Of a stretch of DNA of 64,000 nucleotides, positions 63,693-64,000 are shown piece after piece. How positions within the stretch are numbered: the stretch's first letter is position 1; each line of letters opens with the position of its first letter. A model generated the notes under the pieces. It made no database searches. It had not been told where the DNA came from and saw only the letters and a list, made by a program, of their open reading frames with translations. Source of the stretch: Tenacibaculum sp. 1_MG-2023 (GTDB taxonomy: Bacteria > Bacteroidota > Bacteroidia > Flavobacteriales > Flavobacteriaceae); assembly GCF_030547425.1 (NCBI RefSeq), contig NZ_JAUORH010000004.1, forward strand, positions 1 to 64,000. The letters are read 5' to 3'. The translations under genes were made by a program, and so were the position numbers.

Positions 63693-64000
63693 GATGTACT
63701 GCTTTTAATTGTTCTTGCACTTGTCTTTTTCCTCTTAATAAATGTGTTCTCGAACTCACTTCCGAAATTCCTAATATTTGTGAAATTTCTCCGTGGTCAT
63801 ACCCTTCTAATAAAAACAGGGTTAACACAACTCTATATTTTTCTTTTAATTGCTGAATGCAGTTTACAATATCTTGATGCGATATCGTAGCGGCTACATT
63901 CCAATTATCATCATCTACTACTGTGGTAATTTCTTCATTGATCGAAACCAGTTCTAGTTTTTTCTTCTTTAAATAATCAATACTTTGATTTATAACGATT
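63685..64000 (-). CDS. ECF RNA polymerase sigma factor, C-terminal part (cut by window edge)
   Basis: The minus-strand frame entering at the right edge encodes region 4 of a sigma-70/ECF factor: CIQQLKEKYRVVLTLFLLEG then YDHGEISQILGISEVSSRTH and LLRGKRQVQEQL, with stop at 63685-63687. The helix-turn-helix recognises the -35 element. The N-terminal region 2 is outside the window. It overlaps the anti-sigma-like gene by 8 bases. Confidence 0.85.
   Translation of the reverse strand, partial: IVINQSIDYLKKKKLELVSINEEITTVVDDDNWNVAATISHQDIVNCIQQLKEKYRVVLTLFLLEGYDHGEISQILGISEVSSRTHLLRGKRQVQEQLKAVHHV

Overview
The window is an AT-rich chromosomal segment from a marine-type member of Bacteroidota, family Flavobacteriaceae (Tenacibaculum or Polaribacter-like; the genus is an inference). 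Supporting evidence: promoters of the Bacteroidota type (TTG about 19 bases before TAnnTTTG), almost no Shine-Dalgarno sequences, a GldI-type gliding lipoprotein, many lipoproteins with short lipoboxes, MtaB, DUF721 next to recF, and typical flavobacterial gene pairs.

Backbone, left to right: a leftward tandem promoter at the edge that looks like an rRNA-operon leader; a radical SAM protein; aroC; tRNA-Ser(UGA); a leftward operon of a DHH phosphoesterase, gldI, two further peptidyl-prolyl isomerase lipoproteins and a PAP2 phosphatase; a PhoD-like phosphatase; ndk. After the first accessory island come DUF721-recF (leftward), a TPR protein with ribH, mutL, two rhomboids, an EEP family enzyme, a geranylgeranyl-reductase-like flavoprotein, an AraC regulator, a beta-hydroxylase/methyltransferase pair, a NarL-type two-component system, a thioredoxin/DUF2024/MarR operon, an AAA ATPase with a YggS protein, a peptide-binding lipoprotein, mtaB, a lytic transglycosylase, cold-shock and YwbE genes, folE, hisS, a YihY protein, an M3 peptidase, nadC and a 2OG-Fe(II) oxygenase. 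After the second island: rlmH, a coiled-coil protein, lgt, yidD, cysS, and an ECF sigma operon cut by the right edge.

Two accessory islands carry most of the novelty. Island 1 (about 9.6-17.5 kb, between ndk and DUF721/recF) holds a decayed IS3-family element, a secreted flavodoxin-RidA fusion, an IS110-family 3' remnant, a 13.7-copy array of a 41-bp hairpin repeat, a two-gene unit of an OLD-like ATPase/TOPRIM nuclease with a small membrane protein, and a putative cell-wall amidase toxin with a membrane immunity partner. Island 2 (about 53.5-57.3 kb, between the 2OG oxygenase and rlmH) holds a 22-copy array of a 21-bp repeat, a PHP + SMC-like ATPase (TrlF-like), and another IS110-family 3' remnant. 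The islands share a 31-bp block upstream of each ATPase and about 150 bp of IS110 end. Genes in island 1 are separated by imperfect palindromes ending in related cores (ACCGTTGCTATAAT / CACGTTCGCTATAAT), so the layout resembles integron-type cassettes, although no integrase is present.

The best candidate for an undescribed system is the OLD-like ATPase plus membrane protein unit (13578-16101), followed by the amidase/membrane pair (16252-17404). Both are likely conflict or defence genes; this is inferred from domains and context, not demonstrated.
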